A program made the position numbers and the translations under genes. The notes beneath the pieces were generated by a model, which was not told where the DNA came from, ran no database searches, and saw nothing but the letters and a program-made list of their open reading frames with translations. Source: Populus alba (Eukaryota; Streptophyta; Magnoliopsida; Malpighiales; Salicaceae). Taken from it: a stretch of 64,000 bases of DNA. The stretch covers positions 1,183,001 through 1,247,000 of the forward strand of contig NC_133301.1 of the NCBI RefSeq assembly GCF_005239225.2, written 5' to 3'. This document shows, one piece after another, positions 11,819 through 22,430 of the stretch. How positions within the stretch are numbered: position 1 is the first letter of the stretch; each line of letters begins with the position of its first letter.

Positions 11819-12541
11819 CTGCGATTTACAAAGGTGATCAAGAACAAAAGGATCGACTTAGCATTTTTATTTTTAATGATTAGAGATTAATGGAATAGAT
11901 TTATGCATACTCATATCAAGAATATGTTGGTAATCCAACCAATAAATCATATCTTTTATATGAAAAAGACTACAGAAAAATCGAAATCAAGGTTCTCTAA
12001 AGAAGTAACTCATCACTAACAAGTAGACAGATTGAGTACCCTACTAACAGTAAATCATAGCAAGCAATCATTAAAATTTCTCTTGTTTCTGCCTCTCTTT
12101 TTTTTTATCTCCAGCTGGTAGCTAGATTTATGCGGTTGACTTGTAAAGATGGGCAGATCATGACTATATATTTTGCCTCTTTGCATGTGACACTAGGCGA
12201 CATATTTTTTGAATTCTAGTTTTACGATAGCTTTAATGTAGTAAACTAGTTTCATCAATAATATCTTGATTATTAAAAAAAAAAAAACTCAACTAAGTTA
12301 GATAAGCTAAATAACCTGATGGGAGTACTGATGGCCTAATTACTCTGTATATGCAAATTGTAGCTCTCTCTCTAAATTCTTATATCTCTTTATCATCTGT
12401 CTCGGCTTTGAACAGCTCGGTACATGTAGTAAAAAAAATTCTTCAACTTCAGACATCTAGTGAAACTCTATTTTTTTTTTTTTTATCTATTTTATGCATG
12501 TAAGTTCATGTATATTAAAAAGTGCTACCTTTTTCAGTTAT
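11819..12541. other. 5' part of intron 1 region of GLR copy 1
   Basis: This AT-rich stretch lies between exons 1 and 2 of GLR copy 1. No gene is seen. It has poly-A/T runs near 12276 and 12472. Intron 1 here is about 1.5 kb against 557 bp in GLR copy 3, partly because of the SINE that follows. Confidence 0.5.
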
Positions 12542-12558
12542 AAAAAAATAGAAAAACA

Positions 12559-12749
12559 GCACCAAGGCTTGTAGCCTAGCGGTCCTGGCAAGGATTTCCT
12601 TGACTCTGCATCCTGGGTTCAAGCCTTAGTGTACACGCTTGTCACCCCCATGATGTTTTACCTACTTATTAGGCTTGCAAGATGTTCAGTGAATCCGGGA
12701 ATTTATTGTGGTGTGTGTAAGTTGACCCGAACACCCCAGATTATAAAAA
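12559..12749 (+). mobile_element. tRNA-derived SINE in GLR copy 1 intron 1
   Basis: Internal RNA polymerase III promoter boxes are recognisable: an A-box-like 'GTAGCCTAGCGG' and a B-box-like 'GGGTTCAAGCC' about 40 bp later. The element ends in poly-A. A 17-bp direct repeat AAAAAAATAGAAAAACA flanks it (12542-12558 and 12750-12766). Its 3' portion ('AAGTTGACCCGAACACCCC') resembles the 3' ends of the SINEs at 41471-41658 and 55355-55532, which suggests one family with different 5' heads. Confidence 0.82.
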
Positions 12750-13127
12750 AAAAAAATAGAAAAACAATTTCTTATGCGCCCAGAGAATACATATATTTGG
12801 CAGATGACATAATCATTATAATACCAAGACTAATCATATATTATGCGTTCATGACCCCTAGGGACTGCATTCCCAGCAGAATATAATAACACTGCAAATC
12901 ATAATAGTTATAAGACATTGCCCGTCTAGAGAGTCTCAGCCCGGTGACTTGTTGATCCAAAATTCAGTTTAAACTAGATTTTATTTTAAACTAGATTTTT
13001 TTTACCAAAACCATATTATTTCATTTTAATAAAAATAAAACAACATCATTCTTAAAAAAAATAAACCTTGAGTGAGTTGACTCGGCCAACCCACTACTCA
13101 AGCCTTGCATTGGGTCAAAACTTAAAC

Positions 13128-13229
13128 CGAGTCTTATAACTATGAAACATAGTTAAGGCCTGATTTTTTCTGTCAAAGCGAGTCTTATAACTATGAAACA
13201 TATTTAAGGCCTGAATTTTTCTGTCAAAG
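13128..13229. repeat. two-copy 51-bp tandem duplication in GLR copy 1 intron 1
   Basis: Two head-to-tail copies (13128-13178 and 13179-13229) begin CGAGTCTTATAACTATG and end CTGTCAAAG, with only a few differences. They lie just before exon 1 in plus coordinates, inside intron 1 on the minus strand. Confidence 0.85.
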
Positions 13230-13668
13230 CTTTTTTAATAATCAGTACAAAGGAATTATAAGCAATATATGACCGAAAATAGAGCAAACAGATACTAGTT
13301 ATTGAAATTAAGGTCAGAGATGAAATGGAGAGAACCTGCAGCAGCTGCAGCAACAACATCTTTCTTGGAGTCCCTGGTCGTCAAAACCATCCTGGTTTTG
13401 TAGTCTCCATGAGTGGCATAGAAGTCTGAGAGGGCCATGTTGATGCAACTCAATGCAATATTTGCTTCCAAATAATCCAAGTCAAGAACCACACCTACAT
13501 TCACTGGAATAAACGTTGTGTTTTGAGCCATTGCCAATTCTATGAAGAAAATATGGACAGAAAGGAAAGAAAGGAATGGGAGAACTTGATTTGAAGGTGG
13601 GTTTCCCCTCATATTTGATTCCATTGAGATGTTGGTTAGTATTTCTCGATTTACGGGTTAACTAAGCA

Positions 13669-13674
13669 TTTATA
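13669..13674 (-). promoter_or_regulatory. possible TATA box of GLR copy 1
   Basis: Reads TATAAA on the minus strand, about 57-62 bp upstream of the ATG at 13612 (45-50 bp upstream of the ATG at 13624). Position fits a core promoter with a short leader, but there is no transcript evidence. Confidence 0.35.
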
Positions 13675-14343
13675 AGATCGTGGCATTTGACATTTTGACA
13701 TTAAAAACTGAAGAATTTAGAACAGTGTTCATGGAGATCAACGGCCAGCTGTATTGTTTGAAGTAGTGGGAAAAAAAAATTGTGATAATCCAAACAATCA
13801 CTTCTAAATTATGAGCTCGTTTAGTCAACAGTTGACACTCTTTATTTTATTTCTTTTTATTCTAATTACGATTTTTTACCATCTTTGTGTTACATTCCGT
13901 TCATTGTTTGCGAAAGATTACCCCGAAGGAAGCCTGCCTGCAAGAAATCTGGTTTTAAGTGCCCCCACCATAACCGACAAAAAGAAGGAATCGATCCCCA
14001 AGTCCCAAAGATGGATAAAAGGTTGATCTATTAGGGTCTAAATGGAATTTTCTTTTTACAGTTGTATAATGGACTCAATTAGCTCCAATTGATGCTTTTC
14101 CTTCTATTTATTTATTTATTTTTGAAAGATTTATCTATTTAAACCTTTGGATAACACAGTTATAAAAAAAAATTGTTTGTCAAATCTATAAAAAAATAAT
14201 ATAAATCTGTACAAGTTTCAAATTTAAATAGTTTTTACTTGAGAGTGTGTTTTAAAAAATAATATAAATTATATCTTACAACCTCATCTATCAATTTAAA
14301 TTATTGGATTAAGATAATTTCACAACTCAAACATTCTAGTATT
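13675..14343. other. upstream region of GLR copy 1, no gene seen
   Basis: AT-rich flank between the GLR copy 1 promoter and the LTR element. The short frame at 13811-14026 has no recognisable domain and is not supported as a gene. Confidence 0.4.
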
Positions 14344-15212
14344 ATTCTTGTTAGGTTTGTTAGGCGTGTTGCCATTTAATGTGCCTAACATTACCATTGA
14401 CCAGCAGCCTTTGTTGAAGAAGATGGCAGCCACCATTGACTGCAGCTGCAGCTGCTGGAAAATGAAGAAGAGAAGCCACCATTCCTGCTATAAATAGGCA
14501 CTAAGTGTAGAGAGCTAAATGAGAGAGAGTTGAGAGAAAGAAAGATGTGAGAAATGTAGGAGAGAGTGGGCTGCCAAGGCAGCCAGCAGTAGCTGCCATT
14601 GCAGCACTGAAAAGAGAGAAATAGAGTGAGGTTGAGAGTTGCCAAAGAGGGGATGATTCCTCCTCCTCTGTTGTTGTAAATCTTGTTCTTTCCCTATATA
14701 ATCAAATGACTTCTCCCGTGGATGTAGGCGATTTGCCGAACCACGTTAAATATTGTGTCAGTGTGCTTGCCCTCCCGAGAGCAAATATCAGTACATCACC
14801 GGTCGGAATTCCCTACAATTGGTATCAGAGCTTATGGTTTGAAGTGGTGTTTGATTTTTGCTCAAAAATGAAAGTTGTCAAAATTATGTTTTGACCATAC
14901 CACCGTGTAGAGGAGGACGATACGAAGCCACTGGTGAAAACGGCATCAAAATCGGACGTCGGACATGGCCGCACTCTCCATCACTCTCCGGTGAGGTGGC
15001 GGGCCACGCGCGCAGACGCGCCCCACGCGTCTTCTTCGCCCGGATGGGCTGACCCGACCCGAATACCAGTTGACCCGACCCATGTGAACAGTAGACATGA
15101 ACAGTGACGGTATCATGAACAATGTCAAAGGATGACATCAGCATACACAGTCAGCAAGACATTGACTAGTCAACAGACATGTCAGCATAGTGGGACCCAC
15201 CGCCCATGTCAT

Positions 15213-15272
15213 CAGCCTCGAGCCGAGCTAGGTTGAGCCGAGCCGAGAGGAGTCGAGCCGAGCCGCGAGCCG
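15213..15272. repeat. short GAGCCGAGC-type repeats
   Basis: A GC-rich run of imperfect GAGCCGAG/GTCGAGCC units inside the LARD-like element. It contrasts with the AT-rich surroundings. Confidence 0.6.
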
Positions 15273-16659
15273 AGGGATAGGATCCGGTGTAGCTGATCCT
15301 ACGTGCAACCGGATCTGAGATTGAATCTGAGTCGTTAATCAGGCCAGAATTGTTTTGATCAAATCGTAGCCGTCTGATGTGCGATTTGGACGATTCAAGA
15401 CATGTTTCCAGCTAATTTGATCATTCCGGATGCAATGGTATGGTCCGATCATTGAGATTCGAGACAAAAAATGGCGGTGGTGAATTATTAAAGAGAGATT
15501 GCCCGATCAGGAGGCATCTGAAGGTCATCATGGTGGTCGATGGAGATGAAGAAGAAGAAGGTGCACATGTTTACCCAATTACATGTGCTGAACTAGTAAA
15601 TGGGGAAATTTATTGCCTTGATGGTAGGCAAAATTGGGACACTCTGGACACCCGGTTATGTGGACAATTAGAGGTGGAGAGTGAAAATTAACGAAGACCA
15701 ATCTTGACGAATCTAAACACTAGTAGTCTCGCTAGATGTTGAGAAATCATGTATTAAACCTGTATATCCCAGATCACTTGTAAAGGAAAGCCGCAACAAA
15801 GCTAGCAAATGGTTGTATATACAAAAAGGCAGTACGGTGGATAGATACGTTCTAAGAAGTTCTGTCTAGGAGATTGGGTTTTAAGCGGGACCAGTGTGAC
15901 CCCTCCAAATCTTTCCTGAGAACTTGCTTAGTTGAAGGATCATCCACACAGTACTATTTTTGTATATGTGACAGTTTGTTATGAAACTGTTGAAGACTAG
16001 CAGGATGACGGCACAAGGGGAACAGTTGGGTTCCGTATGATCAAGGATCTGATGGAGTGGTGATTTCTCCAAAGAAGTTAGATTCGGTGACTGTGATTTC
16101 TCGAGGGGAGAATTGATGAAGACCCTGATAATGGAAGAGAAATACAGCAAGGGGATAAAGATTGGCACCCTATTTTGACTTGGATAAATGTTGTGACAGG
16201 ATGAGCTGCTGTCAAACATAAAAGCAAAGAATAGGGAGAAATCTAGAGAACCGGAATTGCACGAGAGCACACGAAGATTGTGCAGGAGTACCCGTAGGAT
16301 CCAACGAGGTATTGTAATGAGACAATAGGTGCAAGGAGAAGAAGAGTTCCCAGATGAAGCTCAGAGCAGAGACTGTGTGAAAAAGTTGTACAACAAGAAG
16401 TCTCTTATGCTCTTGATAAAGGCAACAAGTGAGGACCTTTCCAATGCATGCAAGGATGGAAAGATGAGCTGTTGCAGAAGCACCGAATTAAGGGGGTGCG
16501 AACGCCTATGATGAAAGGCGAAGACACCAAAGAGAGTTGGTGTGGATGGAGCTATCAAGCAAAAATGGATAGAAGCTCCAAACATAGAAAATGAGATGGA
16601 AAACTGTGAAGAGTGCACCGCAACTTTCTCTTTCTATATGATCAGTGGTAGTGATCTCT

Positions 16660-17760
16660 CCCAAGTCCACATGGTGGTAGAGAATCTTGAAGCCACTAGA
16701 GACATCCCCTATGAAGGAGGATGTGGTCGTCTCATGATGACGAGTATAGACACCTCAGATGGAAGGTGTATGGGCCAAGATTAGAGACACCTCAGATGAA
16801 AGGTGTGAGGACCATGATATGAGTCCATGTTCAGACCGTCTCATGACGACAGGCGAAGACACCTTAGACAGAAGGTGTGAGGACCATGGTATGAGTCCAA
16901 GATCAGACCGTCTCATGACGACAGGCGGAGACACCTCAGACAGAAGGTGTGAGGACCATGATATGAGTCCAAGATCAGGTCGTCTCATGACGACAGGCAG
17001 AGACACCTCAGATAGAAGGTGTGAGGACCATGGTATGAGTCCATGTTCAGGCCATCTCATGACGACAGGCGAAGACACATTAGACAGAAGGTGTGAGGAC
17101 CATGATATGAGTCCAAGATCAGGTCGTCTCATGATGACAGGCGGAGACACCTCAGATGAAAGGTGTGAGGACCATGATATGAGTCCATATTCAGACCGTC
17201 TCATGACGACAGGTGAAGACACCTTAGACAGAAGGTGTGAGGACCATGATATGAGTCCAAGATCAGGTCGTCTCATGATGACAGGCGGAGACACCTCAGA
17301 TGAAAGGTGTGAGGACCATGATATGAGTCCATGTTCAGACCGTCTCATGACGACAGGTGAAGACACCTTAGACAGAAGGTGTGAGGACCATGATATGAGT
17401 CCAAGATCAGGTTGTCTCATGATGACAGGCGGAGACACCTCAGATGAAAGGTGTGAGGACCTTGATATGAGTCCATGTTCAGGCCATCTCATGACGAGCA
17501 GAAACACCTCGGATGGATGGTGTGAGGGCCATAATGTGAGCCCATTTCAGACCGCCGCATGACAACGGGCGGAGACACCTCAGAGGAAGGTGTGGGCCAC
17601 GATGTGTGCCCAGATTCAAACTGCCGCATGGCGACGAGCGGAGACACCTCAGAAGAAGGTGTGTGGGCCATAATAGGAGCCCCAGATTTAGACCGCCACA
17701 TGACGACGAGTGGAGACATCTGAGGAGAAGGTGTGGGGGCCAGGATAGAAGCCCCAATTC
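16660..17760 (+). repeat. 72-bp tandem repeat array inside LARD-like element
   Basis: The core (about 16784-17505) is ten head-to-tail 72-bp units, each around 'GACACCTCAGAT' and 'CTCATGACGACAGGC'. Because 72 is a multiple of three, the plus frame 16759-17562 repeats a 24-residue unit starting DTSDERCEDHDM. A minus frame (17507-16755) is open through the same array. Units alternate between two subtypes (TSDERC and TLDRRC), suggesting a 144-bp higher-order unit. Degenerate copies with length changes extend on both sides, giving about 14-15 in all. The 24-residue repeat matches no domain I recognise. It may be translated, but length conservation alone would keep it open. Confidence 0.85.
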
Positions 17761-17837
17761 AGAACGCCCCAGAGTCGATGTGATGGCTAGATATGAGTGG
17801 ACAAGTGTATAGCCAATGAAGTGGCTATGATGAGTAT

Positions 17838-18270
17838 GAAGACAAATGCAGGATTGACTTTCATGGATATTGCCCCCATGCTAAAGATCAATGAGCTAGA
17901 AGACATTTGCCTTGGACAATAAGTGGGTGACTTGTGGAGCATTAAGACGCGACTGCTATGAAGGAGCAGAGGGCATGCGCAGGTTCCAGGAACAAGTTGA
18001 CTCTTGTCAAGGTGGTGAGCTCGGTGAAGGCATTGTAATACTCAGAGTATGAAGACAAATATAGATCAACCTTTAATGGGCTGCCCCCATGGTTAAAGGT
18101 GGATAGCTACCCGGACTCTTGAGACTAAGAGTGAGAGACTCATGGAGAAGTAAGGCGTGGTTCCTAAGGAGGAACAGATGGCAGACGCAACTCCTGGATG
18201 AGTAGACTCTTGGAAGAGTGGTGAGCTAGTGATCATATTGAGATACTCAGATAATGACTGTCGCACTTGG
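17838..18270. repeat. imperfect direct repeat of about 200 bp
   Basis: Blocks starting near 17838 and 18047 share 'GAAGACAAAT', a 'TGCCCCCATG' motif and following text, then 'AGACTC' and 'GGTGAGCT' motifs. The copies are diverged and differ in length. Confidence 0.5.
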
Positions 18271-19084
18271 AAATGGAAATTTCCGTTTGAGGGGGTGTTG
18301 TAAGCCTTGATGTAAGGCTTGATAAATCATTCCGGGCCAAACATGGTTGATATGCTTGAAGGGAATGTTGTTCCAGAGACAAACATTAAACACTCTTCAG
18401 ATGAGATGTAACAAACCATCTGGTTGAAGTGATCCTTTGGAGTGAGCAAAGGGGTGCTTAGTTGACTCTGGTGATTAAAAGGTTTGGCGAGTACCTGTAA
18501 ACTTGGCCGGAGACGCTCTTGGAATGGTAAGCTTGGAAGAGCTGCAGGATGCACGATTATGCTGAAGAAGCAAGAGGACAATTGCCCATATAAATGTCAA
18601 AAGGGGTGATTGTTAGGTTTGTTAGGCGTGTTGCCATTTAATGTGCCTAACATTACCATTGACCAGCAGCCTTTGTTGAAGAAGATGGCAGCCACCATTG
18701 ACTGCAGCTGCAGCTGCTGGAAAATGAAGAAGAGAAGCCACCATTCCTGCTATAAATAGGCACTAAGTGTAGAGAGCTAAATGAGAGAGAGTTGAGAGAA
18801 AGAAAGATGTGAGAAATGTAGGAGAGAGTGGGCTGCCAAGGCAGCCAGCAGTAGCTGCCATTGCAGCACTGAAAAGAGAGAAATAGAGTGAGGTTGAGAG
18901 TTGCCAAAGAGGGGATGATTCCTCCTCCTCTGTTGTTGTAAATCTTGTTCTTTCCCTATATAATCAAATGACTTCTCCCGTGGATGTAGGCGATTTGCCG
19001 AACCACGTTAAATATTGTGTCAGTGTGCTTGCCCTCCCGAGAGCAAATATCAGTACATCACCGGTCGGAATTCCCTACAATTCT

Positions 19085-19560
19085 TAGATGTGATCTCGAT
19101 TCCTAGTTGCCTTTATTTTAATTGAAACCGATCCTAGTGTAGCCAATAATGTTCACACCTAGTCTCAGCCCCGACCTGCATCCCCTGAAGCTGATTCGGG
19201 CCTGACCCTGCCAACACTTGATACTTGGTCTAGGACCACTTGCGCTCGGGATCGATCCCAACTCAACCACTAGGGCATCAAAGAACCATTGTGGCTAGAC
19301 CCTACACAGCCCTTGGGGCGTCTTGGACCTAGTTTTGGCTCAATCCAACCCCCGGGGTATCCAGTATTGACCTAAGCCTCAAGGGCGCTCTGGATTCAAT
19401 CTTTAACCAACACGAGAGCTCCAAATTTGGTTTTAGCCTAATCACGACCAAAGTCGTAAATCATAGGTTAAACAAGTTTTAATTTAAAAAAATATATATA
19501 GTTTTGAAAACTTTTTGTCAGTTTTTTATGTATCAAAAATAAAAATAAAAATGAATACAT
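19085..19560. other. non-coding, relatively GC-rich stretch
   Basis: No gene found. The base composition is more GC-rich than the flanks and the sequence has many short repeats of the type CCTAG/GACC. The origin is unclear. A short frame beyond it (19795-19604, minus) could be a decayed exon but was not recognised. Confidence 0.3.
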
Positions 19561-20140
19561 TACCAAACAACTCCTAAAATTTTGAGGCTAATAAAGCTAC
19601 AATTTAAGTGACAGCAGTGTCTTTATTTCCTCGAGAGATCTGTAGTTCACCTTTGTAACCAATAAAGTTTTCAGATTTTATTTTTTCAAAAAATAATTGT
19701 AAGATACCAAGATCGTTCTCGTACGTTGCACCCTGAAAATAAAAGCAGAGGTATTTCTCTATAACCCAAGAAGTATACACGGTTGGTTTCTGCATTAAAT
19801 TTAAATATCTAATTGAAATATTTTTATAGGGTTATAACTTGAGTCCCATGTTAAGCAATGCAGTGCAGTGTCAATTTAATTAGTCAAGGTTGACTATTAT
19901 GAAAGAGTGCATATGCTGTGCCTACAATGCAAGTCAAGGTTTGTGTATGTTGGTCATCCATTGAATAACCTCGAAAGACCGTGGCAAAGAAGAATGAAAT
20001 TCAAAGATAATCGCTGTAAATCTATGCGTCTCTAATAATTGTAGTCCGCAAATGACAGCATGACACCATATCTCTCTTTCCAGGAAACATCCTGCATGTC
20101 CTGTTGTTGTAGACCCAAAAAAATTGCGAAGTCAACGCCC

Positions 20141-20525
20141 AATATTGAGGTTGCTGCGTCTCATTCTCGGTCCAATACTTGCAATGTCAACATAAGATTC
20201 AGATTCGGTCTCGATGCGTGAAAGTTTAGGTTTAAGGATATCCTTACTGTAGATACTAAAATAAAAGGGTGATCATGTGAAGCTAATTGACAAGGGGTTT
20301 GGTTTACCTAATGCCGGGTTCAGTTCTCATCTTTTTCTGCAGCCAGGTGCACTGACTAACTAATTAATCTGAGTTCCTGCATAAAGATTTTCACTGTTCT
20401 TGGGGAGGGAGTACTGATTCTTTCATTTTGGTTAGAGTGTCAGATTTTGTCTCATTCAGCATGTAGCTATAGGCTGGAAATGATCGGCTTTGAATGGTTA
20501 GCCCATCTGCTTACGTTGATAGATG
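20141..20525. repeat. GLR-upstream paralogous block, copy A
   Basis: Shares a collinear block with 26551-27080, from 'AATATTGAGGTTGCTG' to 'TGCTTACGTTGATAG'. It lies upstream of GLR copy 1 in the same relation as the second block to GLR copy 2. Fragments also recur upstream of GLR copy 3 (around 32030-32090). This supports tandem duplication of a unit larger than the coding region. Confidence 0.7.
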
Positions 20526-21202
20526 GTAGGAGAGAAAAACAACTGGAAAACATTACCACAAAGACAAGGTTCATCTAGTACAGAAATATCTGAATGGTTT
20601 GTAAAATGAACCCTGTAATGGATGTCTAATGTAACTGGTTTGGTTATGAACAGGTCCATGGGATAACTTCTCACTACTGGGAATTTGTAATTGTACATTG
20701 TCACTATCATATATATGTTATGATCCACTTGATGGTGCAGTTGGTTCTTAATTATCGGTTGTCATAACTTGTATAATTGAATAGCCTTGCAAGGATGTTT
20801 TTGGACCAATAGGATTGAGCTCGAGAAAAGAAAAGGCGTGGGTTGGGAGAAGTGATTGGCTTGATGAAAAGGTCATCAATTTTGATCCAACGTACTTAAT
20901 AACCACCATCTAAAAAACCTTTAAATTAGACTTAAAGAATCATGTTTGGGATTTGCTTTTTCAAATTTCCTATTTTGTTTAAAACTTTTATTGTTTTCTT
21001 TTATTTTCAGGTTTTTTAATTGGTTAGAGTTAGTTTTTTAGATTATTTAAGGAGTTATAAATCTTTAAAAAAAAAAACTATTCAAAAATATATCAAGTAA
21101 TAAAATTTCAAATTTTATATTCTCTTTCTTTGTTGATTTCCACACCTGTCAACTGAGCACTTGACATGCAAAACAATGGTCAAATTAATCCATATCAGTC
21201 TT

Positions 21203-21278
21203 TGAACCTTGAAGCTGGATCCATCCCAGTTGATAGCATATCATCAAATTTCTCTTGGTGCTTTATTTTCACCTTATA
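21203..21278 (-). pseudogene. TAF10 last-exon ghost
   Basis: On the minus strand this reads from an AG acceptor (21280-21279) into a sequence close to the last exon of TAF10 (33278-33198). The 'KHQE' and 'STGMDPASR' blocks are both recognisable, but residues are changed and the stop region is lost. No other TAF10 exon is nearby. It lies upstream of GLR copy 1, as the intact TAF10 lies upstream of GLR copy 3, so it is a leftover of a GLR-TAF10 tandem duplication. Confidence 0.85.
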
Positions 21279-21372
21279 CTGCTCATTTAGTTACAGGAAG
21301 GAGTCCCTGTTAGATAAGCAAATTAAATATTTGTATGTTAAGTATATTATTGCATTTTCTCAAGCAAATGTG

Positions 21373-21760
21373 TGTTGAAAATAAACTGATTTCTAGAAAT
21401 GAGTTGAACCGATTGACCGGTTGAAAACAAGTTCATCAGTTGAAACTAAGCAATCAAGTGGAGTAAGTTGAAGCAGTTAACCGATTAAAAAACGGTCAAT
21501 CGGTTCAATTGGTGAAACATAATTTCTGTTCAAATTAAAATTTTCTTGTATTATTTTAATTCCTTGATTGTCTAAAACTTTATCATAAAAAGTCTTGTAA
21601 TTCAGTATTATTAAGTAGTACAAAAGATAGAGAATAGCTAAGAAAACCTAGAAAAAAACACTTGATAAAAGTATACCCTCCTCTCAATTTTCTTTTTGTT
21701 CTTGAGTCTTTTATTTTGCATTACTGCTTTTTTTTTTTTATCTTATACCACGCTTATTTT
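21373..21760 (+). mobile_element. solo LTR related to the LTR at 3480-3823
   Basis: Begins TGTTGAAAATAAAC and follows the LTR at 3480 in order: ACCGGTTGA motifs, 'CCTTGATTGTCTAAAA', 'TCTTGTAATT', 'GTACAAAAGA', 'TTTTTGTTCTTGAGT'. There is no internal domain beside it. It sits just downstream of GLR copy 2, in the same relation as the other LTR to GLR copy 1. Identity is only moderate, and the 3' border is uncertain. Confidence 0.7.
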
Positions 21761-22024
21761 TCTTCCAATAATGTGAGCTTATTTACATTAGTACAGAAGT
21801 ATCATACAATCAATGTGATAATCTACAACTCAAATATTGTTTTCATGATTTACTTCAATAGCTGCTAGTCTTTCTTGATTCGGGATGATAAGCTGATCAA
21901 TATTTTGTACTTCCTCTTGATCAGGTGGCTGTGCATTCGAATTTGGATCATCATTATAGTCTCCAAGTAAAGGATCTCCTAGGATAGCTATATGATTTGG
22001 ATTCAGTTATGATGCAGTTGGACT

Positions 22025-22430
22025 TGCGATAACGGATGATTCTAAGCAGCCAAGTGTAGGTTTATTATAACTAGATGAGGATTTGCCCCAAACAGATTAC
22101 ATGGATGGCCTAGCAGATGTATTTATGAACAACCAACAGGAGAAGTCTAGACCCAAAAGGAAGTTTGGTCATGCAAGACCAAAATAACAACTCAAAAAAA
22201 TTATAACTTTTGATTTGACTATCAGATTTTTAGATTTTAAAAATATCATCTTAAGGCTCTAATTTTGGTTGTTTTTTGTGATTTTTCTTATTATTTTTGG
22301 ATTTCATGTTTTTCTTTTGTAATTTCATATTTTTATTTTATTTATTAGTTGAAATAGGGTTTTTAGCCTATTTAAGGTTTTGTAAACCTTTTAAAAAGGG
22401 GACTAGAGAATTGTTATTCTGTAGAAAATA
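22025..22430. mobile_element. unidentified insertion in GLR copy 2 last exon
   Basis: GLR homology from the 3' side stops near 22025 and resumes near 22430-22530. The intervening T-rich sequence includes a 'TATTTAAGGTTTTGTAAACC' segment typical of plant LTR leaders. Borders and family were not resolved. Confidence 0.45.

Larger units (their letters stand above)
3826..13624 (-). pseudogene. GLR copy 1: clade-2 glutamate receptor-like pseudogene with nested insertions
   Basis: The ancestral five-exon GLR structure is readable. Exon 1 is 13612 (or 13624) down to 13336. Exon 2 is split: 11818-11700, then 11155-10956, then 6352-5323. Exon 3 is 5243-4931, exon 4 is 4833-4429 and exon 5 is 4317-3826. 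The protein would have a signal peptide, a Venus-flytrap amino-terminal domain, a glutamate-binding S1 segment, membrane segments around 'WVFLKPLTWDLW', the 'SYTASLSSLL' pore-region signature and a final TM ('FWGLFLSTGIASISALMIF'). Such proteins are amino-acid-gated cation channels of the plasma membrane or endomembranes. Exon 2 is interrupted by a LINE fragment and a 4.6-kb copia element. Without these its length differs by 9 nt (three codons) from that of GLR copy 3. Exon 4 is 2 nt shorter than in GLR copy 3 (405 versus 407), inside a GAGAGAG run, and this alone breaks the frame. Non-functional as it stands. Confidence 0.9.
14349..19079 (+). mobile_element. non-autonomous LTR retroelement (LARD-like), no gag-pol
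   Basis: Two 469-bp LTRs (14349-14817 and 18611-19079) look identical base for base where compared. Both start TGTTAGG and end CCCTACA. Target duplication ATTCT flanks the element (14344-14348 and 19080-19084). The primer-binding site TGGTATCAGAGC (14820-14831) is initiator tRNA-Met type, and a purine-rich tract AAAAGGGGTGA precedes the 3' LTR. A TATAAATA box is in each LTR (14489-14496 in the first). The 3.8-kb interior has no protease, integrase, reverse transcriptase or RNase H motif in any frame I read. It holds instead a long tandem repeat array and scattered open frames. Large size with no coding domain fits the LARD class, moved in trans by a related element. Identical LTRs mean very recent insertion. 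Confidence 0.92.

Noticed and set aside
16784..17505. CRISPR-like look of a regular repeat array
   Set aside because: The units are directly contiguous with no variable spacers and lie inside a plant LTR element.
16755..17507. Minus-strand 250-residue open frame over the 72-bp array
   Set aside because: It mirrors the tandem repeat. A period divisible by three keeps frames open on both strands, so it is not listed as a gene.
19604..19795. Minus-strand 63-residue frame with an intron-like 'TTTTATTTTCAG' boundary
   Set aside because: It looks exon-like, but I could not assign a family or find a neighbouring exon.
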